The notes beneath the pieces were generated by a model. That model was not told the origin of the DNA. It saw only the letters and a list, made by a program, of their open reading frames with translations, and did no database searches. A program made the translations under genes and the position numbers. A stretch of 64,000 nt of DNA from Nymphaea colorata (lineage: Eukaryota; Streptophyta; Magnoliopsida; Nymphaeales; Nymphaeaceae), in the NCBI RefSeq assembly GCF_008831285.2, contig NC_045138.2, positions 26,569,934-26,633,933 on the forward strand. Reading direction: 5' to 3'. Of this stretch, positions 36,601 through 49,993 are shown in pieces. Position 1 is the stretch's first letter. Every line of letters begins with the position of its first letter.

Positions 36601-39512
36601 AACAGTCCCATATATGACACTGTCCATGTGAAGACCATTAGACTTAAGTTCCTCCATTAGCTTTAAAGACTTTGAGTAGCCATCCTTAATTTTAGTGCAG
36701 CCGGAAAGTAGCTGACATTGAAGGAAAGAAGCAACTCAGACCAGCTATAATTACGTAAACAGAGCATACTAATACAAGGAGATAAGAATATTTTCTAGTT
36801 GGAAATAAGCTTCCGTTAGCAAATACATTATTCCAGGGACATTGTTCAAACGCTAATATTGAACAAACAATCAGCCATCAGCCAATTATCTACAAAATGG
36901 GAAGAGGACACCAGACATACAGTACTATATGTCACGATATCTGGAGTAAGACCACCTTTCTTCATCTGCTCAAACAAGTTTATACTGGTCTCAAACTTGC
37001 CATGCCTAACAAAACAACCAAGAAGGGCATTGCAAACTGATGCATTGTATCTTGTGCATTCATCTCCAATGTCATTGTATACTTGCAAGGCTTTCACAAG
37101 GTTATGGTTTTTCCCCATGAACTTGAAAAATGTACTGTAGGATGCAACATTCACATTGTCACACTTCTGCATCCAATCAAAAAGCTGTTGCAACACATGA
37201 AAGAACTGAGTGAGAAGACATCCATTCATGCAAAGCATAACCAGAACCTAATGCCAACAAAAACAGCAAAAATGTTGGATTCAGGAAATATGCACATGAG
37301 GATCCAACAAAAACAATAGATCATAAACTCATGTTCACTCAAAAATAAATTAATTATATAAATTTTTCCCCCATCCTCAAAGGACTTAGTAGACCTTCAG
37401 GGAGCACCAAAAAAGAAGGGCAATATTGCAAAGAGCAAAATCTTATAGGTGTCTCATCACCTGACGTGAAGATGTTTAGCACTGAGCCTCAATAAGAAAC
37501 AATGTACTGTTGCAAGAAGTCTTTCATCTAAATTACATAGGCCTTTCCAAAAGGGGCTTCATCTTGGAACCAACAGCATTCAACAAGAAGTTTAACAATA
37601 AGATGGAAATGTTATTTATAGAAAAATGGTGACAAAAAATTAACTAAAGAGGCTCTTGCAAACAAGGAACCTGCATCACATCATTCCATCTTTTTGACTC
37701 CCCGAAATAGCGAAGGATGGTATTAAGGTCTTGAACTTGCAATTGTCCTTGGAAGCTGAAAAATAAACATCCTTATACATTAGGCATACAGACTATTCCC
37801 AAATCTAAACATCACATCGTGTGATTGCATGGAACCCAGAATGTTTCATCACAATGCTAACCAAATTTGTATACTTCATGCCATAGCTCAAAAATAATAT
37901 CAAACTGAGCAAAATACAACAATCAAATAGACAACAAGACATAGAAACTGTCAAAATTCCCTCAAATATGGAATAGAAAAAGTGAAAAAGAAAGAAATAA
38001 CTGTAAGGTAACCAAATTTACGCTATTTACACAACTATACTACAAAAGATGTGCAGTTCCCCTTGGAACCAAGTATTTGTTCATCACTGCATTAAAAGCG
38101 ACCAATTTCTTAAAATCTTTTCTTATCCTTGGGATCTGTTTTTCCAGAAAAAGTATAAAACACAAAAGGAAAAAGGAAGAAGGAAAGGAAGGGTGAAACT
38201 ACAACTACCAACAGAAGTTGTAGCCGTTATGAGCAATGCTCATCTTGACAATCGCACCTAAATAAAGATCCTGATAATAAAAGCACCAGTTGTTGAGAGG
38301 GTTTACTTTGAATCATGCTAAAAATTTGAATATTCATCTGAGAGGCTAACTCCAAGTTATCAAATTCAGTTTCAGATGTTTTTATCATTTTTAAGTAACT
38401 GATTCAAATTTGCCTGATACAGGTAGAGCAGAAGAGACCCACGAACACCCAATTGTAGCCCTTCAATAGAGAAAAGGAATTTAACAAAAGAGACATGTAT
38501 AACAACTGTTCTGCAGTTGTTGAAGTTCATTCATGTACTTTGGGGACATGTATAGCAACCGTTCTGCATAAAGTTCATTTCCGCACTTTCCATATCAATG
38601 AGGCTGTATAATCACATAATTCGACAGAAAAACACAGAAGAACACATTAATTCTTCTGGAGGCAAAGGTTAGAAATTCAAGATTCATGAATATAATATTC
38701 GTGCGCTACACAATCATGAAAAAAAAGAAACAACAAATCAAAAAACATATTAGTTCTCTATGAGACAAGGCCTATAAATTTTTAGTTTTGCAAACGAAAC
38801 ATTGATATGAGCCTTTATGATCATAAAACAGGAAAAGACAGACCAAAGAGAGTATATCAAGCAATGGCTAGAAACCCAAGAATTCTGAACACCCCAAAGT
38901 AAACTGCAGAAGAAGCACAATGGTCACTCAAAACCAAATCCAGAATTCACAAACGCGTGACAAAAGAAGAAGAGGAAGACCAATAGACGAATGAATGCAG
39001 CAATCTGAGGAAGCAAACCTGGACAGAGCAGAGCGCAGATCATCGGCCTCTTGGATTTGGACGATGGCAGCCCTCCTTTGGGACCACCGCACGCCATTTC
39101 TTTGTTGGTAAGGCTTCTTGACAACAGCAGCAGCAGGGGCGGCGGCGGCGGCGGCAGGAGAAGAAGAATGGTTGTTCAGAATCTGTGGTACTACTTCGCC
39201 CGACACAGGGGAAGGAATTGCGGAGCACGCCGGAGGAGTACGTGAGCTCCGGTACTGATGACGTAGTGCAGGTGGGGGTAGAGAGAGGAGGAGGTGGTGG
39301 TGGTGGGGAGGAGGAAGCCAGATGGATAACAAGTTTGCATCTCTGCAGGCACGGTCTCTCCACCGATGGATAGGTTGAAGCGAAGCTTGAAGCGGTCCTT
39401 CCTCTTTACAAAGCTTTTGGTACGAAATGAACGGGTCGGATTCGGCAACGGTGTCGGTAATACTAAATCCAGTAAACGGTTCAGTGTTGCAGGAGACAGC
39501 CGTGATGACCAA
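33636..39512 (-). CDS. EMB3103: chloroplast PPR protein, At1g10910/EMB3103-like (10 exons, 735 aa)
   Basis: Exons on the minus strand: 39512-39019, 37755-37671, 37184-36921, 36711-36409, 36229-36125, 35689-35590, 35042-34723, 34384-34208, 34128-34000 and 33866-33636. All junctions are GT-AG and keep frame. The first exon is Pro/Ser/Ala-rich and basic, as expected of a plastid transit peptide. From residue ~165 onwards come about ten P-type pentatricopeptide repeats (for example ...TPDIVTYST and ...SPDWNTFQILIKYF). The C-terminal part (SVYNMLRYSKRTI, LLQWMTGQGY, DSSTRNHILKNSH) closely matches what I know of Arabidopsis At1g10910, which is essential for embryo development. PPR proteins bind plastid RNA sequence-specifically for splicing, processing or stability; the target here is unknown. 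The many introns are unusual among PPR genes but usual for this one. The start is uncertain: the only in-frame ATG is at 39512, while a better transit-peptide start (MQTCYPS, ~39342) lies in another frame. Confidence 0.9.
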
Positions 39513-39647
39513 AAACCCAGGCTCGATTTATGAAGTCCTAAAACTGGATCCAAGTGCTAATTCAGATAAATTATCTGAACTCAGATCTTTAGATGGAAGA
39601 TTGGTTTGAGACTCATAGTAGAAATGCAAACTGTTTGAATTCCAGTT

Positions 39648-39930
39648 AGATTTAATTTTTACCCAGTTCAATTTACTTAGCTAAGTTACTCTGTATGATC
39701 GGATTTTGGATTCAGTCTTAGATTCGGACTAGCTGCGTCTAATCTTCATTGGATGTTAGCTAGATGTCACTCTCAGGTTCAGATTAGTTGATATAGTTTT
39801 TACCCAATTCAACTTACTTAGCTAAGTTACTGTATATGATGGGATTTTGGATTCAGTCTCAGATTCGGACTAGCTGTGGCCAATCTTCCTTGGATCTTAC
39901 ATAGATATCAGTCTGAAATTCAGATTTGAC
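39648..39930. repeat. direct tandem duplication, two ~141-bp copies
   Basis: A block with ttttaccca(g/a)ttcaa, acttagctaagttact and gattttggattcagtct occurs twice with an offset of about 141 bp. It lies upstream of the PPR gene's start. No coding content. Confidence 0.85.
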
Positions 39931-41786
39931 AATGAAACTGGGTACCCGCTGCGCCAACTCTCAGCTCTTTTTTTCTTTTATATACAAATGGTATGTAGCG
40001 TAACTGGTTGGGCTTAAGGCATGCGAACGTGTGAGCGACACGTTTCAACATGTTTAAATAGAGTGTTGAAGCTAAGGTTGCACCGTACCATACGATCCGG
40101 TGCCTGTATCGCATGATATACTGACACGATACACCAACTATTTACGATACAGGTGGTATATCGTATCACTTTTTGTAAACACAACCATACATATAATACA
40201 TACGACTTACAACATTGCATTGAGGAGTTGGGTTTCTCCTCTCTTTCCCTTTCTCTCTATCTTATTGTTGGCGAGCACAATTAGTTTGCTTTTTAACTCT
40301 ACTTTCATTAATAGCTTTGATAAAGGATTACCATTACCATTATCCTTTGACCCCAGTTAAAATAAAGTAAATGACAATGATGCTCCCTTTATAAAAAGTA
40401 TATATCTGCTCTTCTTTTACCTCATTTTACGCATGAATGCTTGGACGTGCACGAAGAGAAAAACTTAAAAAAAGTTCAAAAGAAAACCCCATAAAAGTAC
40501 ACTTACCATTTGGGTAAATAATACATTACTGTTTAAATTTTTAAAAAATTAATAAACAAGTGATCACCTTTTGAGCAAAGAGCCGCTCAATAACAAAGAA
40601 ACATTAAAGTTTCATATAAAATGTTAAAAATACTCTCTAGGAGGACATACTTTTCGATTTTATATTAAAAATGTGGTTTGTCATTATGTAGATTTTATTG
40701 AAAATTAGGTGCCCATTTATTAGTTTTGACAATTTCTTCAAAAAGTTTAAATAGGCCACTGCACCCCAGCAATGGAAAAGGTAGATATAGGTTGTCATAT
40801 TTGTCCCTTTTGTGTTTTGTAAGTGTTGGATTGGCAGTGAAAGGAGTGGGGGCACATTAAATTCCCTTCTTTTTTTATCTTTTTTCTTTCTCCATACCAA
40901 TGGTTAATGTTAGGAATTCACACCAAGGAAATCTGCAACTTTTTTTTTGCTGAAAGACAAAGAAAGCAAAATCTATGAGCCTCCATATCTTGTGCAACCT
41001 GAAGCTAAACCTATCTCATCAATTTGGCCAAATTAACACTTTCAAAAATAAATTATAATAAATTAACAAAAAAGAGAAAATAATAAAAAGGTGCATACCT
41101 ATCAATCTGACCTACTTTTAGACTCATAGTGTTTGTTTGACAAGTTGCTGATTTGATGGATCTCAACTCACTCTTAACAGTTTTGGTTTCAACTTCAAAA
41201 AGGCTAAGAACCAGAACAATCATCTTATTAATGACATTCCTTTATAAATCCTTGAAAATCCCTCATAATTTTCAATACGAGACTAAACTTATAAGGCGTT
41301 ACATTATAAGCTCCACAAGGTCTCTCAACTTGAAGTGGTTTACTGAAGTAATTCATTTTTTCTTTTAAGAATCTATATCATGCATACCAGCTAACTTGGT
41401 TATATACTTTCAAAGTAAACTTAAAGAGGTGTTTTGATGACATTTCAAAAACAGGTTTCTTGGTTTTTAGTGTGTTTGGGTGTCATCAAAACTAGATATG
41501 AAAAAAAAAACACAATTGTCAAACCTTGATTTGTAAAGTAGAGTGAAAAACTTGGCCTCCTCAAATTATTCAAAACCATGTTTTGGATGTGACATCTAAA
41601 CAAATAAACTTAGTTTATAAAGCTCATTAAAAAAACTCAACTTTCACAAAACCAAGGAAAACTGAGGTAGATCGAAACGCTTTCTTAGCATTTGGTGCTC
41701 TCTCAATTTCAAAAGTGAAGTGAAGTGAAGTTTTTTTGACAGGGTACCAACCGAACAGGATCAATATCCCCACATAAGAAAATGGG
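39931..41786. other. intergenic DNA between the divergent PPR and tetraspanin genes, no gene seen
   Basis: AT-rich, with homopolymer runs and no supported coding frame. A tRNA A-box-like string near 39995 has no matching B box. Confidence 0.6.

Positions 41787-41847
<61 letters not shown>
41787..41847. repeat. compound microsatellite (TC)12(TA)18
   Basis: TC run 41787-41810, then TA run 41811-41847; on the other strand this is again (TA)n(GA)n. It ends about 275 bp before the tetraspanin ATG, so it lies in the promoter or leader of that gene and its length could vary between individuals. Confidence 0.97.
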
Positions 41848-41850
<3 letters not shown>

Positions 41851-42122
41851 CATGTTGCTTCATACCACTCTCATTAGTTCGGCTTCGGCCCTTAAAAAAT
41901 GTAATCTACCAACTTGTAGGATTAAGAATATTCTATCTTTAAGTCTTCACACGCATTTTACTGTTTCAAGGTCTGGGGAAAGGCGATTGTCTCTCTCCAC
42001 CATATTCACACTTACCCTTCTTTGGTTTTTAGTGGAGAAATCGCAGTTTAGAAAGAAGCATCTTCCCGGAGTGTCTTTCTGGAGTTCGCCAGTAAAGTTA
42101 GCAGAGCAAGAGAGAGGAGAGG

Positions 42123-44019
42123 ATGGCGGTGAGCAACAACATAACGGCGGCGCTGAATTTCGTGGCGCTGCTGTGCTCGGTGCCGATCATCGGCGCGGGC
42201 ATCTGGCTGGCGTCGAAGCCGGACAACGAGTGCGTGCGCCTCATCCGGTGGCCCCTCATCATCCTGGGCGTCCTCATCCTCCTCGTCTCCCTCGCCGGCT
42301 TCGTGGGTGCCTTCTGGCGCCTGCAGTGCCTCCTCGCCCTCCACCTACTCTGCATGCTCATCCTTATCCTCCTCCTCCTCTTCTTCACCATCTTCGCCTT
42401 CGTCGTCACCTCCCCCAACGGCGCCGTCTCCGTCCCCGGCCGCCAGTACCAAGAGTTCCGCCTCTCCGGGTTCTCCGGCTGGCTCCGCAACTACGTCACC
42501 AACTCCGGCAATTGGGCCCAGATCCGCACCTGCCTCTCCTCCTCCGACGTCTGCCCCTCCCTCGCCCGGGAGTACTCCTCTCCCGACCAATTCTTCGCCT
42601 CCTCCGACATCTCTCCCCTCCAAGTGAGCGCCTCTCCCTCTCTCTTTCTCTCTCTCTCTCTCTGCCTGCTCCCGCACCAGCAAGCCAGCAACAGGGGCAG
42701 GACAGGTTTGTCCTTTCGGCCGTTCCTGAAGGCTACTTTTGGAATAAAAAATTGCTGAGTACTCTTTTTTCCACGCACCGGCCAGGCCACCGCCCTGAGG
42801 GAAAAATTCTTTCTCGCAGTGGGGTCGGCCGCAGACGGTTTTCGTTGCTCTATAAATTATGCCGAAATAATCCGGCGAAAAATTGGATGGCAACCGTGAT
42901 TTTTTTTTTCCGACTTATAATATAAAGAGTTTTATTCGAAATGAATGAGTGAATTTCACCTGTTTAGTAGACATTTTTTTTTAAAGTTATGAAAATAAAT
43001 TTTTATGCAATACAAAGAACAAAACTCTCGAAGGCTTCTTCTTTTGATTTCGTTGATACAGATACTGTACATACTGTAAATAAGAAATAAGGAACAATCT
43101 TGTGTAATATATGAAGAGGCTGAAAATTTAAGATCTGGTCTCCTGGTATTTATTCTTCTTACTCCAAGGAGAAAAAAGAATTGAATTATTGGGTCTCTTT
43201 TTTCATTGAAGTACGGGCAACAGAGTTTTTTTTTTTTTTTAGTTATGTGGGGTGGGCGGGTGGATGGATGGGGGCGATAAAGTTCGTGTTTCTTTCTACT
43301 TTTTCTTTCACCTTTTGTCCAGGGTGATGCAGTCAGACTTTGTCCTTCTTTTCCTTCCCAACCAAGGAAGGATCCATGGCTGTTTGGATCAAACCCACCC
43401 CCATGGACATATGGCAGCTTTGTAACCAGTTGAGTAACATAAGCCAAGGTGGTAGTTCTCTCTCTATAATGTTGGGATGAAGCCAGTACTTAGAGTTGGA
43501 AAACTTGTCAAATTTTTATAGGAATAGATTGGATTCGAACCCCGCACCTTTAGCTGTCATTTATTCACCTGATTGCGGAATTCAGATTTGAAATTTTTCC
43601 AAGTGAAGGCGATGAAAAAAGAAATCAATACTGAAGTTGCGTCTCTTGGCATCTTGAATTTCTTGGGGATGATGGCAACAAATTAATTACTGCATCTGTC
43701 TTTGTAGTCTGGATGTTGTAAGCCTCCGACGATGTGCGGCTACAACTATGTGAATCCAACGCTCTGGGTGAACCCGATCAATCCGGCCGCGGACACAGAC
43801 TGCTATCTGTGGAGCAACGATCAGAGCCAGTTATGTTATAACTGCAATTCCTGCAAGGCTGGGCTGCTGGGAAACATGAGGAAGGAGTGGAGGAAGGCCA
43901 ATGTAGTGCTGATTGTGACTCTGGTGGTGCTCATATGGGTGTACATGATCGCCTGCAGCGCCTTCCGGAATGCCCAGACGGAGGCGCTCTTTCGTCGGTA
44001 CAAACAGGGATACGTCTGA
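42123..44019 (+). CDS. tetraspanin, TET8-like (two exons, 270 aa)
   Basis: Exon 1 is 42123-42623 and exon 2 is 43708-44019, joined in phase 0 (CTCCAA|GTGAGC ... TTTGTAG|TCTGGA). Four membrane helices are visible: ~8-28, ~42-62, ~67-92 (very Leu/Ile-rich) and ~231-253. Between the last two lies the large extracellular loop with the plant tetraspanin signature GCCKPPT at 169-175 and further paired cysteines (CYLWSND, CYNCNSC). The intron falls just before the GCCK motif, as in other plant tetraspanins. Tetraspanins organise membrane microdomains; TET8 of Arabidopsis marks exosome-like vesicles, though membership of that exact subgroup here is inferred. Exon 1 is strikingly GC-rich (codons mostly ending in C), unlike exon 2. 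The first exon could be read 98 codons further upstream in another frame, but only the 42123 ATG gives a tetraspanin. Confidence 0.95.
43380..43450 (-). mobile_element. tRNA-derived SINE-like element in the tetraspanin intron
   Basis: On the minus strand gttactcaactggttac resembles an A box and, about 35 bases on, gggtttgatccaaac resembles a B box. A separate perfect B-box match (GGTTCGAATCC, minus) lies at 43531-43541, so more than one such fragment may be nested here. Confidence 0.4.
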
Positions 44020-47000
44020 ACTTGATTCTCCACCGGTCTGTTACTTTGAGCCCGTGAGCTTTCTCTCTTAGCTCTCCTTCTCCAGACGATGTATATTAGA
44101 TCAATGAAGGTAACCCAGAACAGCCTTCTTTTCTGTATGAATGTTTTGGCAGTGCATTCTAGTTGGTTGATCCTGTTCTTGGACATCCATGGTCTCCTAG
44201 AGAACAGAAAATGAAACTTGAATGCAACCCAGGTGGGTCTGGGGGCGCCATGGGTGGAGCTCGAAAATGGTCAAATTTTTAAAAGTTTGAATATGAAAAT
44301 AAAGAAAATTTCTCTGAAATATTGATTAAGTACCCACACCTGTCTCCGCTCTTGACATGAAGTTTCAGAGGCAAAGCTACATATGGACTGGTGCTTTTTT
44401 TATTTTTATGTCAAATATTTGTTATAAAAATTTGTTAAAATTTTTTTCTTAGCCCCGCCACTATCGGCATATGGGTTTGGATATGGATCGGGTTGAGCGA
44501 GCGCTCACGGCAAATAAAAGCTCGATTTGGACCTTCATGTGGGTAGCAGACTAGGTAGACAGAATGCCCAAGGTGAGGATTTGGTACTGGTTATTCCGAG
44601 GGAAAAGAATAAGGTGGGCGCAAAAAATATTCTGTGGCAGTGGGCAACGAATCTGATTCATGCTTCATGAACCACAAGACTCGAAACCACTGCTAATTTG
44701 CTCACTTTGACAAAAGAAGTGCATATGCCCAACAGTTAACGACAAAGTCTTCATCATCAACATTATTATTGTAGTTTCTTTTCAGACATTTTACAAATCA
44801 TTCAACCAATGGTGTTTTGGAATATAGCAGCTAATATTCATTTCATACGAGGCTGTAAAGCATGGCCATGAGTAGTCATTTTTTATGCCTAAGGCAACGG
44901 CAACCTCATCGTATAGCCTTGCGACTCCTTCGAAGTTTGCTACCTTATCAGGAGGAGCATATCATACCTCTAATGAATGAGCAAACATTTAACAAGACAA
45001 GCCATCAAAGACTCAAAATTCCGGTGTTCGCCAAATCCTGACCAAAGCAATATAATGCAGCAAATCGTCAGGAGAAGAACTCTAGTTAGAGAGAGTTAAG
45101 TTGCTTTCATATTAGAGATCAGGAAGTAGCATTGTACACGCGTTATCCGCCAAAATGGTTAGACCCTATAAACACCAAAGTATGGATTGTTCGCCCCAAA
45201 TGCCGAAGCGTCTCCTGTTCTGCTCAAAACGCCGGAAAGATATACTGTTGGCATGCTTCGGACAATGGTTAGCCCCTGCAACAGAGTAAACAAGGAAAAC
45301 TCTGTTAGCAACTGCAAGTCATGGCACATCTGCATGATCTCTTTATATGAACTTTCTCGTGCAGGTCTTAAGATTTGAAACAGCATTCAGGAAGAACAAT
45401 CTTTTTTTTTTTTTGTGTTTCCAGAAGAAAATTCGAATACATGAGAATGACCGATAATCTATCCAACTCACAATATTTTGAATCCTTGTGAGAAAAATGA
45501 GGGCATAGAGTCGTCAGAATGAATGGTAAGGAAGAGAAAGAAGCTCTGATTTGTTCTAAAAGGTACAAAATCATCGGAATTGTGGATAAAGATCAGAGAC
45601 ATCAGGGCCAAAACTGTGAGGCATTATGGAAGTAACCAAGCATTATGTGCCAAAACTTCATTGACCCATTATAAAGCTAGCATCTTAAACTGGAAACTTC
45701 AATTTGGACTATAAAGCCATTAAAAGTCCGCTTGGATTTGGATATGGACTATGCTTTGCATTTAGCAAGCATGCAAATAGATCAATGATCTTCACATTTA
45801 CAGAAGAAATCCAAGAAAATAGAACGACTATATATTGAAAACGAACAAGAGAGAGACTATGAAAGTAAGGAATCAACAAACTGAGACGCAAATTATGAAA
45901 TAACTGGGATATATGTTACCACCATGATAGATAACCATGTTTTTCCAGAATAAGAAACCAACACAGAAAACTTTACCAGCATTGGCGGAGACATGATTGG
46001 CGACTATTTCATGTAGTACCTTGAACACCCCAGTGTGACTGGTTTTGCCATATCAGAACTTCAATCTCTCAATCAATAGTAATACTAATTTCAGCTTTTA
46101 CACTCAAATAATGGGATCTTGTTTCACACTTATCCATCCAGAATAAGTGTTAAGCATTTCATACATATGAATCTTTCACTACACTTCTTCGAATGGATGA
46201 ACGACATCAGTTTATACTATAGAAGCACTAGGATCAACTGATTGAAGGTGGCTGGCCGATCTTAAGACATCAGAAAGGCTATATAAAGATACTTTCTTGA
46301 GGATTGTGTAATTGATCTCAACAACTTGAAGTTAAAAAGAGTTTGTAACAAAATATTGAATAGTTTGCATCATCTTTCTCAGTTATAGAAAATGATGATC
46401 TCAGAGTCATCAAACAGTTAGAAGCCTGAGGGTACATCCTACAAAAAGGATGGCCTCATAGCTCAAGCAACCAATCTAAAGGGCCCTGTAGGAGGACATA
46501 CTAGGATAAAGTGCACACCAGTAGTTGCTAGTTGCATGTGTTTCATGCAAAATATGCTGGGACAAATTCAACACCACCTCAATCCCCCCATTCCTAGTAA
46601 TACTTTGTTAACAAGGCTGCTCTGTAGCATAGGTAAACTGTTGTACAGCCATTAACTTGTCATTTTAGATGCATGGAACTCTTGGCTTCTTTTGAACAAA
46701 AAAAATTAGTCCTCCAGCTTTCCAAAATAACTGTGTCAAAACTATGGAGTGGGAAACAGTTTTAGAAGGAAAGTGAAGAGGAGGGAGAAAAGGATATGTG
46801 TCTTGTCTGCGCACAAGAAAGAGAGAGAGAGAAGAAGAAGAAGAAGAAAAGGTAATGAACATGGATATGGTGGAGTATCTCTTGATGAAAAGAAAAATAT
46901 CACTATAACATTAAATCTTAGAAAGTGCATATTTTCATATTCACCTGTAATATGAGAACATATGCCAACGTTCTCACTTTTACTCTGTGTTCCATTGGGA

Positions 47001-47378
47001 GACATGGAAGCACCATGAATCACATAAAACACAATCTATCATGAAAAATATTGATAATGAAAAGTTATGCCTTGATCCATGATAAGAAGAAAATGACTGA
47101 AAGCAAAGCACATATGAATTCAAAAACATATACCTTCAATGTTTTTCCAGGAAAATGGTGTCTACTAATTCCAACATTCCCTTGCTCTACAAGCGTAGAA
47201 TTTTATGTTCTTCAATATGGCGCCTGCAGATGCAAAATAAGTTTCCAACAGAATCATCAGATGTTGCAAGAGCTTTGGCCATACAAGGCTTAGGCAGCTA
47301 GCATGTGACATAACTAAAACATATGGTGTTTCGTACATGAATCAAACTTGAAAGTTGAAACTAATAGGCAATGAAGAA
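44020..47378. other. 3' flank of the tetraspanin and possible 3' exons of the phytoceramidase gene
   Basis: No independent coding gene. 44020-44220 is the tetraspanin 3' UTR. On the minus strand a clean acceptor (ctctgttgcag|gggcta near 45280) precedes GC-richer sequence to ~45160, and another acceptor with a 13-codon in-frame tail lies at 47223-47187. Both could be downstream exons of the minus-strand phytoceramidase gene. Confidence 0.4.
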
Positions 47379-49993
47379 TTATATCAATGCTCCAAACCTT
47401 TCCATTCTGATATTTCTAGACAAGAGCATCACAGTAAGCAGCACAGGAACCATCACCATACACAAATGCTCTAGCGAGTGACCACTGATAACATAATGGT
47501 TGGCATTATAAATTCTTCTGTCTGCAGCAGATTCAAATTTGGCTAGAATGTAGAACCCTGCAAAGTTAGAAGCTTGCTGCTTTAGCAAACCACGCATTTT
47601 CACAGGAGAAATATATCAGATATCAGATCTCCTTTTGAAAATCGAGATGAGGAACTCTTGTAATTTACAAAAGAATTTTCAATACTCAATTTCTCCCAAT
47701 TAGTTCATATAACATCGCTAAAACGGCACTGAACACTAAGTGAACATGCACACATCAAGATAGGGTTGCCAACATGCATCTGAAATTCCACATGTATGTA
47801 AAAAATTTTCTGCGTCGACCAAGCAAACCAATAAGATAGGATTAGAGAGAATAAGCCAGCAAAATTCCATCAAACTTGATGCATGCAGAGACAAAACAAA
47901 AAATTATTTATAAGGGCATGACTTGCAGATCACACTTTTTCCTGTGGGGGTCTTTATAAGTATAGAAGCTAGCAACTCTAATGGTCTTCTAGTTCTAATA
48001 GCTATCATCACATACTACTTTCAGTGGTCCACTACCAATGTTCTACTAATCCCAGATTGCACATATATATTGACCAATGATATAAAAGGCAACTGGAGAT
48101 TGGATTGGTAATTTCTAACAAATTCGATTTCCTATTTGTATTTTCTTACATTGGTTGTTCCACGTTCATGTTCAACAAAAGAATGAGGGTAGATGAATAA
48201 GGGTAGACGACACATGAAATCTAGATTTCCAGAACATCAATAAATTCGTAGTTTATACATGTATATGTATAAATTCCATTATATGTCACTAACACATGCA
48301 CAGCGATGGATAGCAGGCTTGTGCAAAAGGCCTGGCACTTGTACCAGAAGAGACAAAGATAGGTTCATGGTACTAAAGCATCATTTCTGTTTTATTACAT
48401 TCAGGACAGCACCACTTATATTTGTCCTTTCTTAGTCCATCATGTATTTATATCAATCTTATATAACAATTGAATTAGTTTGAGAATAAATTTGAGAAAA
48501 TGGCAGTATTCCAACCTGCAGCATAAAGCCAGTATCGCGAATGAGTGTATCTGGGTGGGAAAATAAATGTCATGACAGGAATTGCTAGGCACGGGACCAA
48601 GTGGAACAGCATGCATAACCGGAGATCATTGAAAATCCTGCAATCAGCTAGCATAGCATATGTAAACAAGGCATTGATTACTTATGTTTCAAAAACTTTG
48701 TTGATTAAGCAGGAAGTTGATCATCATCTACTTGCTCAACTATAAAATTGACAATGAAAAGATCACCTCTCGTAGGCAGCACTCATGAACACTATCATTA
48801 GGAGAGGTATAAAAGAATTAATTCCAATCTGCTCATCCACTCTCTCAATAACAAAGCTAGTAAACAGCGAGGTAAATGCAATCATCATCTGCACAGAGTA
48901 TTAAACTTAAGTGTCAACATACAAAACAGAAATATGATTGCATAAGAACTGATTACCAGCCAAAGTCTTATCATTCAAGTTGAGAAGCCCTTAGTTTTGA
49001 AAGCCTAACAGGGTCATTCTTCAACTGAGCTATGAGGAACATAATATATATATACATTGATAAACCTCATATTCAATCTGTTAGGCAGGCAATATATTCC
49101 ATTATCAGTCACATTTGGTTTCATCCTGGTCCATCTTATAAAAGAATTGGAAACATTTTAAAGAAAAATCCAGTTGCCATGTTCCATGATGCCAAAAGTA
49201 ATAAGAGCGGAATGGTTGTTCAAGCATGAATAACAAACTATGGTTCAATCAAATTGCAATCAAACAGAACAGCACCCAGAATCCAAATTCTCTTCAATAA
49301 GCATGCCTGATTACGATAAGTTAGGAACAATATAATCACCAAGAACTTAGAATGAACAAATTTGATCATCGAATCAGGCAACAAAAGAAGTGTGAAAAAT
49401 CAAAAGGATTTTCTGCTTTATACCGGCAACCGATCCCAGAGAACTCTAGCATCGTCGGGCTTTAGATGATAATACGCCGAACCAAATGCAGCTCCTGCAA
49501 TTCCAGCATAGAAGAAAAACCAACCCCAAATCTCCCCTCTCAAGCTACAACATAGAAATCAAATCGACCAACTTAAAACAAGAAGGATAAGAGGAAGAAG
49601 AATGAACCCTGCTGAACTGCACACACGAAAAATGGAAGGGGAGTTGAAACCATTACTTTATACCAAAGTAGTTCCCATGAAAACACAGTACAAGGCCAAA
49701 TACACCAACAACAAGAAACGGGAAGCTGGTCACCACATTCAACGTATTAGGGACGCCTGCCATCGATCAAAAATGTCAATTGTAAAACTCAAGAATGCAG
49801 ATAAACTGCGATCGCAATCGGAGAAATGAAGGCAAAATCATCGACGGGTACCGAAGAAATTTCGCATGTCTGCAAAGACATGGTATTTAGGGGACTGGGG
49901 TATCTTTGGAGTGGCCACCATGAGGCAAAGCCAAAACAAGAGTGCACCTCCCCATATCCGAGCACGCTTTACCTTTGGAGAGAGCACCGCCAT
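47379..49993 (-). CDS. alkaline phytoceramidase family membrane protein, SAG18-like (261 aa)
   Basis: Minus-strand exons: 49993-49852, 49756-49657, 49544-49424, 48888-48767, 48637-48516 and 47557-47379, all GT-AG and in frame. The protein is a multi-span membrane protein of the CREST superfamily. Features in order: an N-terminal helix (ARIWGGALLFWLCL); VPNTLNV; the conserved YYHLKPDDARVLWDRLP with the first His and Asp; FVIERVDE; PPRYTHSRYWLYAAG; and the His pair in SGHSLEHL. These His/Asp residues are the zinc ligands of alkaline ceramidases, which release fatty acid from (phyto)ceramide. Plant members such as SAG18 (At1g71190) are annotated by homology only. Exon 2 needs the donor AA|GTAATG (49656); the earlier GTATAA would put a stop into exon 3. 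The last exon may instead be spliced at 47398 to 47223-47187, giving 267 aa. Confidence 0.88.

Noticed and set aside
39975-40060. tRNA-like A box (gtagcgtaactggttgggc)
   Set aside because: No B box at the expected distance; not called as a SINE or tRNA.
42307-42893. Long frames antisense or out of frame to tetraspanin exon 1
   Set aside because: Shadows of a GC-rich coding exon; only the 42123 frame gives the tetraspanin helices and splices correctly.
43836-44186. 116-codon frame antisense to tetraspanin exon 2
   Set aside because: Opposite strand of a confidently identified exon.
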